From Angiostrongylus vasorum (taxonomy: Eukaryota > Nematoda > Chromadorea > Rhabditida > Metastrongylidae): a stretch of DNA of 64,000 nucleotides. The number at the start of each line of letters is the position of its first letter. Position 1 is the first letter of the stretch. This document shows, piece by piece, positions 45,868-57,924 of this stretch. A model generated the notes under the pieces. The model was not told the DNA's origin, searched no databases, and saw only the letters and a list, made by a program, of their open reading frames with translations. Location: the NCBI GenBank assembly GCA_018806985.1, contig JADANN010000026.1, forward strand, positions 868,001 to 932,000. Direction: 5' to 3'. The position numbers were made by a program, and so were the translations under genes.

Positions 45868-47633
45868 TAAGAAACAGAGAAATTTGTTTCTAAACACGAC
45901 ACATATCATAATCTGGACACGACCGTTGTCAACGAAAACACAACGCTACTAAATGAAAAAGCGAAACGCTACAATTTTAGTCACACGGAAACTTCCGTAT
46001 TCGAGGTTTACCCTTTCACTCGACATGACAAGAAAATTTCCATTAGTTTAGTGCAATTCGCCAATACAACCACAACTGGTGCTATTATCGACATAAGCTT
46101 CATGGTTTGCGAAGAAATGTACACAAATGAAGGTAATAACCCTGTCAACCTAACGGTTTCGCTTGTGGTAAGTATGTTTGTTTGCAAAGCAGATTTTCCA
46201 CTTTAAACGGGTCGCTTTACGTCCTTCACATTAACTCAGCTTGAGGAAGCGCTGCTGGATCGCATCGCTTACAAACGTGCGATTCTAAAACAACAAGAAG
46301 CTGCTGAAGTACTCGCAAAAAAGCAATCAATCGTGGGACATTCACGAAGGTATGTACAGAAACTGAGGCGCTAATTGAGGAATGCAACGACGACGCGTGC
46401 GATGTGGCCAAGGTGTGCGCTCTAATATGTGGATCTAGAAAGATGCGCTTTGCTTTTTTTCACCGACTTCCCAATCGGGACAGGCTGTGTCAGTAAAAAT
46501 CACCTAAGGTTTTTACATGCATTTTGATGCAAATATGTTGTTTGGTTGAAAGGATATCACTATAAGGCAGCTCAGAACTCCTTCACCACTTTTTATTCAA
46601 AAATTCCTTGCACAACTTGGCAGTTATTAGAGCTATAGAGACTCTGGACACAAGTGATAAAAGTTGTTTCGAGTATGGTAGATTCTCAGCAGACGGGGAG
46701 AGCTAATGTTATTGTTTTCAGTCTAAATAGATACGAACGAAATTCTCTATATGGACTTAGTGGAATTTTATATCAGTGAGAGATAAGGTTTTTTTCAATT
46801 CTACATAGGCGATTAAAGTGCAATGAATTGGTCCGCCGTCAGATATCTGTAGTACTCACATAGATATTCCAACCTACGCAGATTATTGTGAAGAATCGCC
46901 ATTGTGTCACCTCTAAGCAAAACTAGACGATGAATAAACTGGTTTGTTGAAGATCCCAACGGAAGTCTTCGACAAGCTCCAGCGGATTCATCCAACGCCT
47001 TCTAACTATTGCGGTGCGGCTATAGAGAGCCGACGAATAGCTTGTCAGCAAGGCTCCACGCCGAAAGAATTCAGCACAGTAGGTTCTCTTAATAAAGCTT
47101 AAGAGAAATATTTATTCGAACGGAAGTGCGTCGTGAACATCATAATCACTCCGGTGAAACGCCGTTTGGCTACGAAACTTTTCGTTGAGAGTAAGAGATT
47201 AGACATGCTAACTCTAACACTACGCTTTTAGTGGGATTCCGTGCTCACTGATAATGATTCTTTTCACGTGCACATGGCAAGGCGGACACCTTTGTGCGCA
47301 GTGGTGCTATTTCAAAGTCATTGACAGAGACATTTTTCCTGCGTACTTTGGCTGATGACGAATTAGTGCAATGCGGTGTTTTCAACGGACGAAAATGACG
47401 GATACACCGCCCACCTACAGTAGATCATATTGAATAGCAGCAATCGACCAACACCTGCCCTGTATAGGAAGACAGCGCCGAATGAAATCAGCCATTTGAG
47501 CGGTGCTCCCTCCACTGGATATGACTCGATGCGACGACGAATGGCAACAGCGCAACAGCGAGCAGCTCGGACTAACGGCTCGGATCAGTCCGGCTATGAG
47601 GAAGACAAAGAATTCGAAACGTTAGCCGAATAA
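45868..47633 (+). CDS. Unrecognised multi-exon gene, partial model
   Basis: I do not recognise the family. Exon A (about 45868-46167, donor GTAAGT) reads KAKRYNFSHTETSVFEVYPF, HDKKISISLVQFANTTTTGA and IIDISFMVCEEMY, with several N-glycosylation sequons. Exon B (46240-46412) reads LEEALLDRIAYKRAILKQQE and, after a frame break in an A6 run at 46317-46322, FTKVCTETEALIEECNDDAC. Probable exon C (46953-47078) reads EVFDKLQRIHPTPSNYCGAA and IESRRIACQQGSTPKEF. Probable exon D (47106-47190) reads RKCVVNIIITPVKRRLATKL. The last exon ends with a basic/acidic tail, YDSMRRRMATAQQRAARTNG to DKEFETLAE, stop at 47633. Exons A-B-C join in phase 0. The exon or exons between 47190 and 47435 are not resolved. 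An extracellular, cysteine-containing protein with an intracellular tail is possible but unproven. Confidence 0.6.
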
Positions 47634-48384
47634 ACCTTTTTACCCACCTCGTGTTAGTTTAATAATCGAAGCAGGTAGCTGGCAGACTATCATTCTCACT
47701 TCCTCGGCTCTTCTTACACAGAATGAAGGGATGGGTTAAGTGTTCGTCCAATAAGACTGTCCAGACGATTGCGGTTCTAATTAGGCAACACTTTTTTAAA
47801 AAAACCGCTTCGACTTGCTCCATTGTCCACACACTCGATGCACTAGAATAGCACTCCTCACAAGCCTTCTTGTTTCGACTTTAGAATTTTTTTTTGCGCC
47901 TTCGCTAAGCAAACATCTCAGTAATTTCATGCCCATGAACTTTATTTCCACTGCTTCTTCTTTATTTGGTCAAGTTCACTAAGTCTAGTAGTTATCGCGC
48001 TGCACTATGTGATCCCCCCTACCCGCCCCTTTCACTCGCACAGCTGTTTTTTTTTTTGGCCTGGGTTCGTCGAATGTGCCAAATGTAGAAAAATATATTT
48101 ATTTTGCTCTACAAGCGGAATCTGTGGCTGAAAATATCAGCAGAAAATTCAACAGATCGACCTCAGAGGGATGCAGATCTGCGCACCATATTTTGCCAGA
48201 TTGGAAGAAATGGAAGAGTAGGAATTTGTTTTCGCAGTTGCTGGATATATTTACTGGGATTTGACAGTAAACTTTGACCTGCAAAGCTGAACGAGTGGAC
48301 AGGCTGGGAAGTTTATGGCTGGATATGGTGTAGTTCTCATGATGGTCTAATTAGTCTGTTGAACATGCCTCGTGGGCGGCAATT

Positions 48385-48573
<189 letters not shown>

Positions 48574-48599
48574 TCGACTGGTTGCAACTTGGGGCGACG

Positions 48600-50290
48600 C
48601 TTAGTTTATTAGGTCGACGTTCAGTTTATTGTCGACTACAGAATTGCACTCATCGTTCACAGCTCCGTGTGAGCACATAATGGACGGCACTGGTTTTCAG
48701 TATTCTCCACAGCTTTTCGATAACTGGATTAGAAAGCTCGAGGAACTGACGACTTTGTAGACTTAAAGAAGAGACTTTCTTCGATTGCTCCCTACACGAT
48801 AGAACACAGACTGTGTCGAAAACCAACCAAAGAAATGAATCAGTTCATCGAAAGTAGCAATGAAGGAGCTGGTAAAGTGATGGACAGTGTGGAATGTCTT
48901 ATACTTCTCGTCGGACAACGTGGAGAAAGAGAAACGAAGAAGAGGACTATAATGTTTTTGATGAATGCGGCAGTGAGTGTATGATGATGAATGAACTAAC
49001 GATGTATTGCACCACAACCAATGGATCTTCAGTGATAGTCAATGAAGTGTGAACTGACAATTTTTGCTTGAATGTACAGTTTATCGAACGAGATAACTTA
49101 CACAAGATTAAACCACTAATCGTTTTTTTTCGATGGGAATCGAACCAGAAACTTAATTCAGTACACTGACGAATCCCTCGCGTCTGAGGCAGAGTTTCTT
49201 TTCTACGGCATGTACTATACAAGAAATGGAAATGTCGTTTTGAGTAATTCAAAACTTGATCGGCAGACGGCTACGCTTGCAGATTGCTCGTATAAGCGGG
49301 TGGCGGCCACTTAATAACGGTGGATGTAGCTCATTCTCACTGACGAGTACTGTACGATTTGCAGACTTCCTTTCTTTACTGAGAAATTATGACAGAAAAA
49401 GGCCAATCCTATTTGTTACAGAAACAGAGTGTTTCCCATGGACACTACACCTAAAGTTGAAGAGAGAACAGTGAAAGACTCAGCAAAGTAGGAATGTGTT
49501 GAAATGGAAAAGTACAAGGGACAAGATTATGATGCTCATATCGATAACCGTTCTTTTAGTCATCAAGGCTACAGCGGTTAAAATAAGCTCGAAGTGGGAT
49601 CGTATATATCTAATAAATTTAAGTCTTGTGTAAAGCACTTGATAGTAGTAGGAATTGAAGCATCTATGTAGTCATTGTTCACTGTAAGTATTAATTAAGT
49701 TCAGTCCAGGGATTGTTAATCTAACACTCGGCATGCAAATGGCACAATGGTGCAAATCGTAACCTGCAGATTGTGGAGCAAATGTTCTTGTGGACAACAC
49801 TCAAAATACCAGCAAGGCACCCTGTGACAACGCTTGACAACTGTTTATGCAGACAAACTGTGTGAACTGCGTTGATAAACGCATATGCCGAGAAAATCGA
49901 GGAACACTGAAGAAGCGCCCTCAGGGGATTTACCATTTTATGATAACGATAAGCTTTCCTTTAGTGTTAAGCTTCAATAATGAAATAAAACCTTTTTTGC
50001 GTCCTTCTAGTGACACCGATCTATTAATAGAGTGTAGCGCCCCGAATTTTCTGTTAACATCAAGAACAAAAAAAACTGGCAAAAAGCGAGAAGGTGAAGT
50101 TGCTTGCAAATCAACGCAATTGTCTCTAATGAAAAAGAATGAATGTTTCATCATGTCTAGTGCTGCAAATATTGTGGGTTACAAAGGAAAGCTGAAATGT
50201 TTCAGAATATAAGTGGACAACCCAAGACAGACGAATTAGGTTGTGAAATGGACGAGATGGTTCAAGCAAAAAAAAGAGCAAGAGAGAAAA
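48600..50290. other. Intergenic DNA, no supported gene
   Basis: A reverse-strand GGTTCGATTCCCATCG at 49129-49144 looks like a tRNA B-box, but no tRNA fold follows (see rejected). Open frames at 48947-49252 and 49847-50212 have no domain or splice support. Confidence 0.35.
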
Positions 50291-50292
50291 CC

Positions 50293-50800
50293 CCAAGATT
50301 GACTTTTTATTAACCTCGGCATTTATCAATAATTCACTGTTTCTCTTGACAGGCAAACACGACGTTTATTATACACTTTGTTTTTAGGCCGTTCCGCCTT
50401 CTTCAGAGCCTGGAAAGGTCAAACTGACAAGCAATCTACTAATTAAAACACTTTAAAAAACTTTAGCAGATGAGGTTTATATAAATTTTTCATTCGCATA
50501 ATAAACAACTTCTTTTAAGCACCCGTAGTTTTGTCCGTTGTAAGGCGCCCAGTTAATGAGTGGAGACCATCCGCACAGAGTACTGGACGGGCCAGGGAAT
50601 GTGTCTGGTTCAGGTCCAAAGAATTAGCCTGAGGTATGGCACGAAGTCACACATAATAACAAGGCACGCCCCGTTGCAGTTCATTTCTGGATTTTTCGAA
50701 GCAATCCGAGGCGCTTCAAGAGTTTTACGCGCTAATGTCTTGGACTCCTGTCCGAGGATGGTGACTATCACTTCAAAATCTTCTCCGTTAAGTTTCTGTG
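50293..50800 (-). mobile_element. Penelope-like element 3' fragment (GIY-YIG C-terminus plus terminus)
   Basis: In reverse, the distal end of the PLE endonuclease domain reads GEDFEVIVTILGQESKTLAR, then KTLEAPRIASKNPEMNCNG, the conserved EA..I..KNP.MN block. It then reads PYLRLIL to a stop. A terminal region follows with CCAGGCTCTGAAGAAGGCGG (hammerhead-like first half) and the end GGTTAATAAAAAGTCAATC. The element is cut by RTE-1 copy 5 on its right. It is homologous along its whole length to 57020-57490. Confidence 0.75.
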
Positions 50801-50801
50801 C

Positions 50802-53800
50802 GCGTTCAACAACGCAGAATGATTTTTAATACTGTTTATGCAGCGACCAGGTTTCTGAGGCATACGTTAGTGTAGGAAGTACCACTGAGTCGAAATGATT
50901 GGCAAGGATTCGGGTGTTCTTTGTTCTAATCACTACATCCTTGATTGTTCTCGTCACTTCTCGTCACTACATCCTTGTTACTCTTGAAAGCTCCCTAAGC
51001 CACTCATTCCATTCTGTTCAACTCAGGAGCTAAGTGGTTCATCATGTTGATTTCCTGACCTAGATAGACATAACTGGGGCATTCGGAGATATTCGCTCCG
51101 TTGAGCGTGAACGAGGCATACGTAACCAATCCGTTCCTCTCGAACATCGTTTTTGCAAGATTCAGTCGAAGACCAGATTTCCACAGGCGTTTTCAAAGTT
51201 GGCATGTCTTCGTTGTGCTTGGCTAATGTTTGTTGTTACAAGAACGATGCCACCAGCAAAGCGAAGATGGTGTAATAGCCGATCATCGATTTTCACTCCC
51301 ATATTATCGCATTCCAATGTTCGCATGACGTTCTGGGGATGGTGGCGAATAATTTTGGCGAGATGGTATCGCCTTGCCTAACCCCTCTTTTAAAGTCAAT
51401 GTTAATATCGTTGTATAACCGTGTAGAATGGACGACAGATGGACGAAAAGAACAGTAGAGTGGACTCCAAGAGAATGCAAACGTCCCCCCAGGACGACCA
51501 CCTACACTTTGGTGGACGTTTTCGTGAACAAAGTTAATTACCTGTACCTGCAGCTGCAGTTATTTTACAGATCACGGTACGAAACTCGCAGGCGATTCCA
51601 TGCTCGAACAAGACCACCACCATGGAGTACGATTGCGAGCGAAAGGAACGAATGGCATATGTGCTGAGGTCCGCACAGCTCGTGAAGACGTCCAGGTATC
51701 CAAGTAAGTAGAACCGTGATACCTCGGTTGTGAACTTCTTATGCAACTGACGAAGAATATGTACTGGGTAGGGACTCCCTGACTATCAAGAACTTCCATG
51801 ACTGCTTCTATCTCAATTAATTCAAACGCCTTCGTTGAATCGTAGAAAGTGGGACAGAGCGGGCTTTGTTCTCTCGGGATGCTTCAATAAGCCTTGTTAT
51901 CATGTGGATATGGTCAATCGTACTAAATCCCTTTCGAAACCCTGCTCGCTCACATTGCTGTCCTTCGTCTAGTTTGCTGTCAATCCCCTTTAGTATGAGT
52001 CGAGTGGAAAGTTTGCAGACGATAGACGGCAAGCGGACTGGGCGATAGTTGCCGATGTCGTGTAGATCACCCTTCTTTAACACTTGCGCGGTCTTACTGG
52101 TTTTTCCACTGAGTAGAGACCTTGTATTCTGAAAGGTAACCTGTGAAATGCCGAGCCAGTGTGTTAACGAGGACTGGCGGAAGGTTCTTCAGGTGTTCAG
52201 ACCTTATCCTGTCTGGACATGGTGCTGTTCGATATTTCACCGACGAAATGTCATGTCGGATTTCGGAAGGGAGAACCGGTGGTACAACATATCCATCCTC
52301 CTTTGTTTCATATGACAGAAGGTGGACGTGGCTATCGAAGAGATCTGAATACTATTCGTGAATGATTTCCTCCATTGCCTTCCTGGACGCTGTAACTGTT
52401 TCGACTGGACGTCGGAGTGCAGTAATCTTGGTCTTGTAAATGGTGAAGCTTCGATGGGCATTGCGAATGCTTTTCCCAGCATCTGCGGCTTCGACCATAG
52501 CTGCTGCTCTTCTCTCCTTAAGATCTTCTTTTATCGCCTGCATTGTTTTGCAAGTTCGAACGTTAGTTTGCTGTGGCCCGCAACTCTTATGGTTCCAAGC
52601 TGGCGTACCATCTACAATGTTTCTGAAGACAGACGTCTCTTGGTGACCTTCGAACTCTAAGCTTTCACAGCGCTATCGTGAAGATGATCAGTGAGCCGAT
52701 CGCATTCCTCGTGGATGTCGATTATCGACAACGGCATCTTCCGAACAGCGGACCGGTGAATTGAATAGGTCCCGGTTTATGGTGGTTTTGAGACTTCGTT
52801 TCTTGAATTTAGCGGCTTTTTATCCTCTCTGGGAAAAAGTGAAATCTTACACGAAAGAGGTGGCGGCCCGATCACGTGTAGAACTTAGGGGCAACAGCGA
52901 AATCGGTTAGGAAAAACCATCGGTTTACAATGATGTGGTCTATTCCGCTATGGTTCTCTCCACTGGACGACTCCTACGTCTAGCGGTGATGGATGGGTTT
53001 CTGGTATTGCCAGTTACCATGGATGGTCTTGGTCGTCATAATAAACTCAGATATCCGCTCACCCTGTTCGTTCCATTCTAATCCGTAGGTCTCAATGTGA
53101 CGTTCTTCAGACGTTCTTCTTGGTCCAGTCATGGCTTTAAAATCTCCAACGATGACCCTGTAGAATGTATGGTGTACTCTGTAGAACTTCTCTAAGTCCA
53201 TATAAAACGCTTGGACTTCTTCGTCATAGCTTGATGTCGGCTCCTAAACGAGGAAGATTGTCAGAGCCGGAATTGATCCACATCTTTTTAATCGTAAACG
53301 TCCGATTCGGGTTGTTAGTTGTTCGAATGAACGGATGTTCATGCACATACTCGTGTTGACGAGATCGCCGGCGCCGCCGCCTACTCTACCGTCGCATGTC
53401 ATAGGAACAGTTCTTCTCCAGCGTCACAGACGGCGTTGAATGGGTGGCGTCGTCTTGTCTCTGCCAGGTCGATGACGTCGCTCCTTATCCTTGTCGCTTG
53501 CATGATCTATCTTCTATCCAGGATTCCGATGAAAGTACACATACATTGTAGGTACAGATCGTCACCTTAGTTCTTTGCGATCCACGCAGCTTACATTAGC
53601 CTTGAGGTTTTAGTAGCCTTTCCGTACTCGTCCTAAACAACGTACTCGTCCTAAACAACGCTGCCGAATTAGGGGCTCTCGATGTCAGGAGAATGAGGAA
53701 CGTTTCTTGCACTGTTCTTAGCTTTTTGATACCCACATATATCTTGCTGGGCTCTAAAAAATGGGAACTGGGCATACTTGTGGGTAGCTTGCCAGTCTTT

Positions 53801-54142
53801 CGCAGAGTGGACATGGAGCTTATTTGTTGGAGGCGGCTCTTAACCGCCTTGTTCCCTCTCACTTGATTGCAGGCTTTTGACCGAATTCGCTCGTAGAATA
53901 CAATCCGCATAAATTAGAATGCACCCACACAAGCGCGCATTAATACGTCTCGTAAACACAGAAAGTATCTGCTAAATCGGGGCAGCGGGAACAAGGAGTC
54001 CATCTTTCGGATTCACCTGCAACTCAGGGAAGCAAAGCTCGCCTTTGGTCCGCGATTACCCCCCATCCACCACCTAGCGACGCGCTACGTAGCCTCGCGA
54101 CTAACCGCTTCGGGATCGCTCGTATGAGGGGGGATCCACGGA
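50802..54142 (-). mobile_element. RTE-1 LINE copy 5, lacks about 0.5 kb of 3' end, carries a nested LINE
   Basis: The 5' end is near 54142 (GCGACTAACCGCTTCGGGAT). An N-terminal stretch (MRIVFYERIRSKACNQVRG) lies near 53905. Endonuclease remnants ([29 protein letters not shown] region) lie near 53200. The RT remnants are NYRPVRLPSIVCKLSTRLIL and GFRKGFSTIDHIHMITRLIE near 52060-51900, then the Y.DD region near 51250. The 3' terminal part found in copies 1 and 2 is missing at 50802, where PLE sequence begins. Multiple stops and frameshifts. An RTE-2 fragment interrupts it at 51424-51707. Confidence 0.92.
51424..51707 (+). mobile_element. RTE-2 LINE, 5'-truncated insertion nested in RTE-1
   Basis: This 284-bp insert encodes only the last part of a different RTE reverse transcriptase: MDDRWTKRTVEWTPRECKRP, then VDVFVNKVN and WSTIASERNEW. 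These correspond to the DDNRWTRAV...PTRWSDFF...HWATLARDR tail of RTE-1 but are clearly another family. It ends CCAGGTATCCAAGTAA. It lies opposite in strand to its host. The flanks GTATAACCGTG (51413-51423) and GTAGAACCGTG (51708-51718) differ at one of 11 bases and look like the target-site duplication. Short 5'-truncated insertion is the usual product of LINE target-primed reverse transcription. Confidence 0.85.
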
Positions 54143-54149
54143 GTAGAAC

Positions 54150-54760
54150 TGTAGTGAGCATTTTTTGTGCCATAGAATTGCCGTCGACTCTATGAACCTC
54201 AACTGGCGAATAAGAGGTCATGTTTCGGCCAACAGTGACGTTCTAAACAACTGTCGCAAACCTTTGATGGATTCAAGGGATCAACTTCTTGTATGTGCTA
54301 CGCTTCATTGTTTAAGTTTAACCTTTCATCTTCAAGAAGATACACAAAGGTTATAAATGTACTTGGGTGTGTGCAATTTGTAGTCTGTACGTCGGTTAGA
54401 AAAAATTTATGCGGTAGAATGATTCAAAAGTACTGCGGAATCCATAAGGTACTCATATCGTAAAAAGCTCTAGTTCAAGAAAACTCCAAAGTTAATCGGG
54501 GAATTTTGGCAGCTCTCAGTGCCGCGCGCAGAGTCACTATTGGGCACCCTCTCAATAGAAACAGTGAAGAGAAAAGTCTTTCTGGGAAAAAGACTGGTAA
54601 CTTCCGTGTACTACAAGGGAGGAGAGCTTATTAGGTTGAAGTCCTTAGCATATTCTATCCAGGGTGACATCATGTATTTAAAAAAACCGCAAATTTTTTT
54701 GAATTTGCACCTACAAAACCTTAATTACTATTGAATTTAGCTTCATTTCCTCCTTTGTGC
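54150..54760. other. Spacer between two RTE-1 copies
   Basis: No recognised repeat or gene. Open frames at 54165-54356 and 54519-54734 have no domain. Confidence 0.35.
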
Positions 54761-54761
54761 T

Positions 54762-56083
54762 GTAAGTGGAACCTTGCACGAAAGAGGTGACAGTGTAATC
54801 TTAGGTAAAAATCTTGGCCAACGGCGACATCGGATAGCCTAAACCTTTAATTTACTGTTATGTTGTCTATTTCGTTATGGTGCTCTCCTGCAGTGGGAGA
54901 CTCCCACGTCGAGCGTTGAGAGTAGGGCTTCCGGAATTGTGAGTTACTATGAATGGCCTTAATCGTCATATAAAACTCAGACAGCCCGCTCACCCTGCTG
55001 TTTCCATTATAATCCATGGGTTTCAACGTAACGTTCTTCAAATATATTTTCTCGTTTAATCTTAGCTCCAAAATTTCCATTGGCGACGTCGAAGAATGTT
55101 GGGCTTTTCTCGCACAGCCTCTCCAAGTCCCCAAGTAGCGTTTCGACTTCTTCATCGTCAAATCTCGATGTCGGTGTGTGGACGACGAAGTGTGTCACAG
55201 CCAGTATTGATCCACATCTTTTCAGTCGTAGACGCCCGATGCGGATTGTTGGTTTTCCGCACGGATCAATGACCAAAGTTGTGTTGATGTGAACGCTAGC
55301 GCCGCCGACTGCTCTACTGAGGCAATTTCCGCGGAATAGTATTTTTCCAGTGTCATAGACGGCGTGAAATGGGTGGCAACTCCTAGTCTTTGCCAGTCAA
55401 ATGACGTCCTACCTTATCCTTCTCACCTGGATAATAAATTCCTCTATCGAGGACTCAAATGCAAGTGTGCGTGCATTGTAAGTACAGATCATCACCTCAG
55501 TCTCTTTCAATCTAGGTAGCCGAGAATGCTCCTGAGATTTCAGAAGCCTCTTTGTAATGGTCCTACTCAACCCTGCCGTATCGGGTGCTTTTTCGGGGTC
55601 AGGGAATAAGGCCAGTTTATTTTAACCTGTTTAGCGTTTGATGCATAAATAGAGCTAGATGATCTTTGAAGGTGGGGGGCTTATTACGACGAGAAGCTTG
55701 AGAACCTCTCTCAGAGTGAACGAGAAAGCTTATTTGCTGAAATTCTTGCAACCTACTATAATTCCTTCTCAGCTGATTGCAGTCTTTCGGCCAAAGTGAG
55801 TTGTAGACTGCAATCCGCATAAACGAGAACACATCAACTCACACTTTGCATGAATGCGATCTCGTAATCACAGAAGTTATTTGTCAAATCGACCCATCAA
55901 AAACAGTGAATCCGTCTGTTGACTCCAACTGCGTCTCAGCGAAGCAAAACTTGCTTTGGTCCACTATATTACCATTGCGTTACATACCATTACTACATAA
56001 TATAACCCCATATGCACCATCTTGGACGCACCACGCTTCCCCCTCGACGAACCGGCATGAGATTCCTCTATGAGGAAGGTCCT
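54762..56083 (-). mobile_element. RTE-1 LINE copy 6, leader and endonuclease only
   Basis: Runs from endonuclease remnants (STWESP near 54895; EIDNITVN near 54860; [15 protein letters not shown] near 55230) through the N-terminal leader (FSFMRIAVYNSLWPKDCNQL near 55830) to the 5' end (CGACGAACCGGCATGAGATT near 56045). It lacks the whole RT and 3' end. Same strand as copy 5 and about 0.6 kb beyond it. Confidence 0.85.
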
Positions 56084-56154
56084 TGGAAAGGTCTTTATAT
56101 CCCAAATGAAAGACATTGTAAGCACTCTGGTCAACAAATTGTTGTTGATTGAGT

Positions 56155-56280
56155 ACGCCGATGGCAAACAAAGTTTTTCATCATTTAGGAGTCGGCAATT
56201 CGACACCAGACTTGTCTGCTAAGAAAAGAAACCCTGACGTATTATCTACGTCGGTAGATCCCCTGAGAGCTAATATATCT
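56155..56280 (+). mobile_element. SINE middle fragment
   Basis: GATGGCAAACAAAGTTTTTC, GTCGGCAATTCGACACCAGA, CTTGTCTGCTAAG and CGTCGGTAGATC line up with the central body of the 31.7-kb SINE. Head and tail are missing. Confidence 0.55.
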
Positions 56281-57019
56281 AATTCTTTTCATTTTACATT
56301 ACCCGAAATCACATGTTGTGTCACACCCAACATATGGCACATTCAGTTGGTTTCCTGGCATCTTTCACCCACGAATATTTCTGGCATTGTTGGTTCAGCT
56401 GCTTTACGATTTTTGATCTTTTTCAGGAACTCACTGAGTGCTCATAGAATCTGGCTCGTTTTGAACGGCAATACTACCACTGCGTTGTCTGCCTCCGCAT
56501 AGCCGTGTGAACTAAATATGAAATAAATTAGATCCACATGCTACGAACATATTCGAATGCATTGCGCTATTGGACCAGTGCCGATCGCTCAATCTTTTAT
56601 CGTTTTACGTTGTCTGCTGCACTTCGTCGTATTCTTCCAACAGCGTTTCCGCAATGTCGAGCAAGCCTCTGGAAAGGGTAATCGTGCCATTCGAAGTTCA
56701 ACAGAGGTACAGTTTTGGTTATATCTCAGCGTCCTTGCGCTTCTATTTTGCACATGCTATGAAACAAGAATACGCAGAAATAAAACAGAATTATAATGAT
56801 CTTTCAAAAGATGATTTCGAAAGCTGCCCAAGTTTCGTCTGCTACCATTTTTTCAGCGATTTGACTTAATTGGTAGTCTTTTTATCAATATTAAGCACTA
56901 CTTTCTTCCATATTCTGTTTCTTGAATTGGAGCTGTAGGGCGGAGCTATGTAACAGAAGCCAATGAATTTTCAGGCTATGAGAGAAGGGCAAGGGATTGA
57001 AAACATAGCAATCCGCAAA

Positions 57020-57490
57020 ACTGATTATCTATTAGACTCGGTGCACGAGATTTTCATCACAGCACTTGTGAATTTATAATAACTGACGCTTCGGAGGTGT
57101 CGCCTTCTTCAAAGCCAGGAAAGGTCGAAGTGAGAATGCACTGAAGCAGACAATTTCGTCACCTCATCAGATGGAACTTAATGCACAAATTCTCATTCGG
57201 ATAATAGACACTTTGTTTTAAACGCGCACTGTTCAGTTTTTTTAAGGCCTCCATTAATTTGATGGATAACAGCACCGCCGAGCATTTTATAGGAGGAATA
57301 TACTTGGTTCAGCTCAAAGAATCAGTTTAAGGAAAGCCAGGAAGTCACTCGTCATAAGAACACACTCCTCCTTGCGGTTCATTTTGGGGTTATGGAATTC
57401 GTCCAAAGCGCCCCAAGAGTTCTACCCAATGCTATTTTGGATTCCTGTGCGATGATAGTGAATTTTGCTTCAAAAATCTTCTCCCTCATG
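57020..57490 (-). mobile_element. Penelope-like element 3' fragment with hammerhead-like core
   Basis: Homologous to 50293-50800. In reverse it reads KFTIIAQESKIALGRTLGAL and, in a shifted frame, HNPKMNRKEECVLMTSDFLA, then FLKLIL to a stop: the end of the GIY-YIG domain. Further along, TTGAAGA, stem AGG...CCT, C, GAAGC, GTC, AG (57120 to 57087) matches the hammerhead order with one change in each of the two core boxes. Broken and inactive. Confidence 0.72.
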
Positions 57491-57663
57491 TCTGTATGTT
57501 ATATGTGAGCACAGTGAAGCATCACCACATTCAATACAACAAAATCGAGTCTGCCTGTGGATTTCTAGTGATCGCAGTTTTTTTTCATTAGATTATTACT
57601 GCTTCTATTATTATCATCTTTATCTAGCCTTCATTGCTAATTATTAAATATATCAATGCGAAC

Positions 57664-57920
57664 GGGGCGCGTGTGGCGTAGTGGTCGGAGGCACCCTGCA
57701 ACGTACACGTGGAATCGATCGCCGCGCCCACTGCCCACCAAGCTCTCCATCCCTACAGTGGTACCACACTTGACTGGGAGGATAGCAGCACAGGCTCGTT
57801 GAGTTATTGTAAAGACCAGATATGCATTCATTCACCTCCAGACGGTGCTTAATGAAGTCGAATGCATGGAGCATCTCTCAGAGAGTGATCAACTCCGAGA
57901 GCTTTATCCTTCTATTTTTG
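57664..57920 (+). mobile_element. tRNA-derived SINE, nearly complete
   Basis: Begins GGGGCGCGTGTGGCGTAGTG (A-box TGGCGTAGTGG). It continues TACACGTGGAATCGATCGCC, CACCAAGCTCTCCATCCC, ACTTGACTGGGAGGATAGCA, CCAGATATGCATTCATTCAC and TGCTTAATGAAGTCGAATGC, with tail GAGAGCTTTATCCTTC. A short internal deletion removes the TGTATCGGTAGG block. The flanks TCAATGCGAAC and TCATTGCGAAT may be an aged TSD (9 of 11). Confidence 0.85.
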
Positions 57921-57924
57921 TCAT

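Noticed and set aside
45899..47633. Possible link to the dsRNA-channel (SID-1) family for the 45.9-kb gene
   Set aside because: The sequon-rich first exon prompted the idea, but no diagnostic transmembrane block or motif could be matched.
49120..49205. Possible reverse-strand tRNA with B-box GGTTCGATTCCC
   Set aside because: The T-stem does not pair over five bases, no acceptor stem matches and the A-box is poor. It may be an old SINE or tRNA relic.
56557..56869. Overlapping frames with a hydrophobic stretch (FWLYLSVLALLFCTC)
   Set aside because: Two frames compete and no consistent splice chain was found. A decayed gene is possible but not supportable.
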